From Candidatus Omnitrophota bacterium (GTDB lineage Bacteria; Omnitrophota; Gorgyraeia; Duberdicusellales; 4484-171): a stretch of 42,766 nt of DNA. This document shows, one piece after another, positions 40,588-42,766 of this stretch. Position numbers and translations under genes: made by a program. Where the stretch lies: NCBI GenBank assembly GCA_003644405.1, contig QNCE01000003.1, positions 1 to 42,766 on the forward strand, given 5' to 3'. Every line of letters begins with the position of its first letter. Position 1 is the first letter of the stretch. The notes under the pieces were generated by a model. That model worked only from the letters and a program-made list of their open reading frames with translations. It had not been told where the DNA came from and did no database searches.

Positions 40588-42202
40588 TATCTAACCTTAC
40601 TCTTATGACTTTTAGAGAATTCCGCCAAGAACTTAACACTTTTTGTGTATCTAGAGAAGAAATATCTTTGAGTTTCTCTTTCAGCTCTTTCTCACTCACT
40701 TCCCAAAAGATATAATCACCATCATTCTCTATCTCTTTAACTATCCCTACCTGAGAAAGTCTTTTGGCTAAAGAGTAGCTAATTTTTGGTGTTCTCTCTC
40801 TTAAACGTATAATATCATTGTAGGAAACAATTACCATAAGAGCAACAAGAATACTTAAACCTATACGATTCACTACCTCCTCACACTTTTCTGAAAGAGG
40901 TTTTTTTTTCAACTTCTCTAAAAGCATAAGAAAAAGATGCCCTCCATCTAATACAGGAAAGGGGAAGAGATTTATTATCCCTAAACTTAAGCTCAAAACT
41001 CCTACCAAGTTAAAAAAAGGAACTAGGCCCGCCTTGGCTACTTGGACAGTAAGAAACCCTACTCCTATAGGGCCAGCAACTGCTTCTTTAAGAGGCAACT
41101 TTTTAAGGATGAGCAAAAGTAAGCTTTTACCAATGATAAAACAAAGTTCTCCCATTCTTCCCCATGCTTTGAAAAATGAAACAACAAAATTTCCCTCCAC
41201 TACTTTACTCCCTATTCCTACTATAGCAATCTGTTCTTCTTCTCCCCATGGATTTTTAAATGTGAATCTGTAAGGATTTACCTTAACTAATAATTCTTTA
41301 TCTTCTCTTAAAATCTTAAAGGTGAGCAAAGAATTACTTTCTCTTATTAATTGGCTTAGCTCTTGCCAACTTCTAACTTTTTTACCATTTACTTCTAAAA
41401 TTCTATCTCCCTCTTTAAGCCCTGCTCGGTAGCCAGGGTAGGAATACTTCTCCAGAATTTTGAATAAATGAGAAGTATCTACCCCCTTAAGCTGAGAGAG
41501 TTTCTCCTCTAGGTTTTTTCGAGGATAACTCCAGTAAATAAGCTTATGAGAAGCAAGACCTTTTTGGACAAGAGTAGCCACTTCTTCAGAAGAAAAATTT
41601 TTTTTAGCTACAGCTCTTAAAGAATCCCCATAAGCAGAAACTACTGCTTGAATTTGGTATTGAGTAAAGCCCAAAGATTTTAATCTCTCTAAGTTTATTT
41701 TAGGAATAGTCCAGGCAAAATACTTTTCTCTATCTTCCTCATAAACAAGATGGTTCTCTTTAAGTTTTTCTAACTCTTTAAAAGTAAATTCACTCTTAGG
41801 AATAGGAGCGTATTTTATAATCTTTCCTATAATAGGTTGAGAGGAAGGAAAACCCGTAGTAAAGATACCCCAAAAAATGAGAAGAGTAAGAATAAAGTTG
41901 AATAAGGGACCAAAAAAAACTATCTTAGCTCTTACTCCCACAGGTTTAGAAAAAAACTCATAATCCTCATAATGGGAAGCACCCCTTTGGTCTCCTGCTA
42001 ACTTAACGTATCCCCCTAAAGGTATAAGACATACTAGAAGAGTTGTCTCTTTTAAATTGAATTTAACTAAAGGAGGGCCAAAACCTAAAGCGAACTTTTC
42101 CACTTTTACTCCACTAAGTCGTGCGCCAAGAAAATGACCAAATTCATGAGAAACTACGAGTAAACTTAAAGTAAAAAGAAATATTAAAATATTTAACAGC
42201 AT
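40580..42202 (-). CDS. rseP: RseP-like site-2 zinc metalloprotease with split PDZ and repeat-containing insert/C-terminal extension
   Basis: HEFGH zinc motif, GGYVKLAGD, PDZ half AGLKEGDRILEVNGKKVRSWQEL, INLFPFPVLDGGHL. Confidence 0.94.
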   Translation of the reverse strand: MLLNILIFLFTLSLLVVSHEFGHFLGARLSGVKVEKFALGFGPPLVKFNLKETTLLVCLIPLGGYVKLAGDQRGASHYEDYEFFSKPVGVRAKIVFFGPLFNFILTLLIFWGIFTTGFPSSQPIIGKIIKYAPIPKSEFTFKELEKLKENHLVYEEDREKYFAWTIPKINLERLKSLGFTQYQIQAVVSAYGDSLRAVAKKNFSSEEVATLVQKGLASHKLIYWSYPRKNLEEKLSQLKGVDTSHLFKILEKYSYPGYRAGLKEGDRILEVNGKKVRSWQELSQLIRESNSLLTFKILREDKELLVKVNPYRFTFKNPWGEEEQIAIVGIGSKVVEGNFVVSFFKAWGRMGELCFIIGKSLLLLILKKLPLKEAVAGPIGVGFLTVQVAKAGLVPFFNLVGVLSLSLGIINLFPFPVLDGGHLFLMLLEKLKKKPLSEKCEEVVNRIGLSILVALMVIVSYNDIIRLRERTPKISYSLAKRLSQVGIVKEIENDGDYIFWEVSEKELKEKLKDISSLDTQKVLSSWRNSLKVIRVRLDNE

Positions 42203-42766
42203 CTTTTCTCTAGGTATTCAGACGCCTTCCTTCTTGCCCAATTATCCCAAAAAATAATATCTTCCAGAGAAGAAACTTTTCTAGAAGGATAGTTAGAAAA
42301 CATATATTCTATTACTTTATATAGGGATAAAAAGTTTACTTTCCCTTTTAAAAAATAATCTATCCCTACTTCGTCAGCAGCATTTATCACTATCAGAGAA
42401 TTATCATTTCTAATTGCTGCTTCTAAAACTAACTTTAGAAGGGGAAACCTAGCATAATCAAGTTTATAGAAAGTCAAAATCATCTTATCTTCAATTTTAA
42501 AGTAGGGAATATTTTTTAAAAGAGGAATGCGTTCAGGATAATAGAGAGCGTAACCAATAGGAAGACGCATATCAGGGAAGTAGAAACATAAGAAACTAAA
42601 CCCATCTTTTAACTCTATAAAGCTATGAATTTTAGATTCTCTGTGGATAACTATATCTATCAAGTCGTAAGGGATACTAAAAAATTCATGAGTCTCTATA
42701 ACCTCAAAGCCTTTATTTACTAAAGTAGCACTATCTATAGTAATACGTCTACCCATCTGCCAGGTA
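42193..42766 (-). CDS. dxr: 1-deoxy-D-xylulose 5-phosphate reductoisomerase (partial; N-terminus beyond window end)
   Basis: TWQMGRRITIDSATLVNKGFEVIETHEFF, FPDMRLPIGYALYYPERIPL, INAADEVGIDYFLKGKVNFLSLYKVIE; frame open to the window edge. Confidence 0.94.
   Translation of the reverse strand, partial: TWQMGRRITIDSATLVNKGFEVIETHEFFSIPYDLIDIVIHRESKIHSFIELKDGFSFLCFYFPDMRLPIGYALYYPERIPLLKNIPYFKIEDKMILTFYKLDYARFPLLKLVLEAAIRNDNSLIVINAADEVGIDYFLKGKVNFLSLYKVIEYMFSNYPSRKVSSLEDIIFWDNWARRKASEYLEKRCC

Overview
AT-rich bacterial chromosome segment, mostly housekeeping. All 43 supported protein genes (two cut by the window ends) and one tRNA-Arg(CCT) lie on the minus strand and are tightly packed, often with 4-44 nt overlaps. 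Gene content and order (dxr-rseP-ispG-proS-rimP-nusA-infB, ruvB-DUF2905-tgt-trmD-rplS-rnhB-yraN, phoH-HD-ybeY-recO, guaB3-guaA, fchA-folD-metF, a lone porin) suggest an uncultivated lineage such as Omnitrophota. That taxonomic guess is inference only. I see no phage, transposon, CRISPR or defence system. The most interesting observations are within ordinary genes: (i) a divergent FolD in which the three residues tied to cyclohydrolase/dehydrogenase catalysis (human K56/Q100/D125) are all replaced, encoded next to a separate FchA cyclohydrolase and to metF plus an FAD/NAD oxidoreductase; (ii) an RseP site-2 protease whose PDZ domain is split by a ~120-aa insert containing two copies of a repeat module, with a third copy as a C-terminal extension; (iii) an AspRS cleanly lacking the bacterial GAD domain; (iv) a ProRS lacking the INS editing domain, with a Cys4 ribbon in its place; (v) a long structured 5' leader upstream of the porin, with a 27/28-bp inverted repeat whose loop displays an orphan Shine-Dalgarno sequence. 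No computation or database search was run; homology calls rest on motif recognition.
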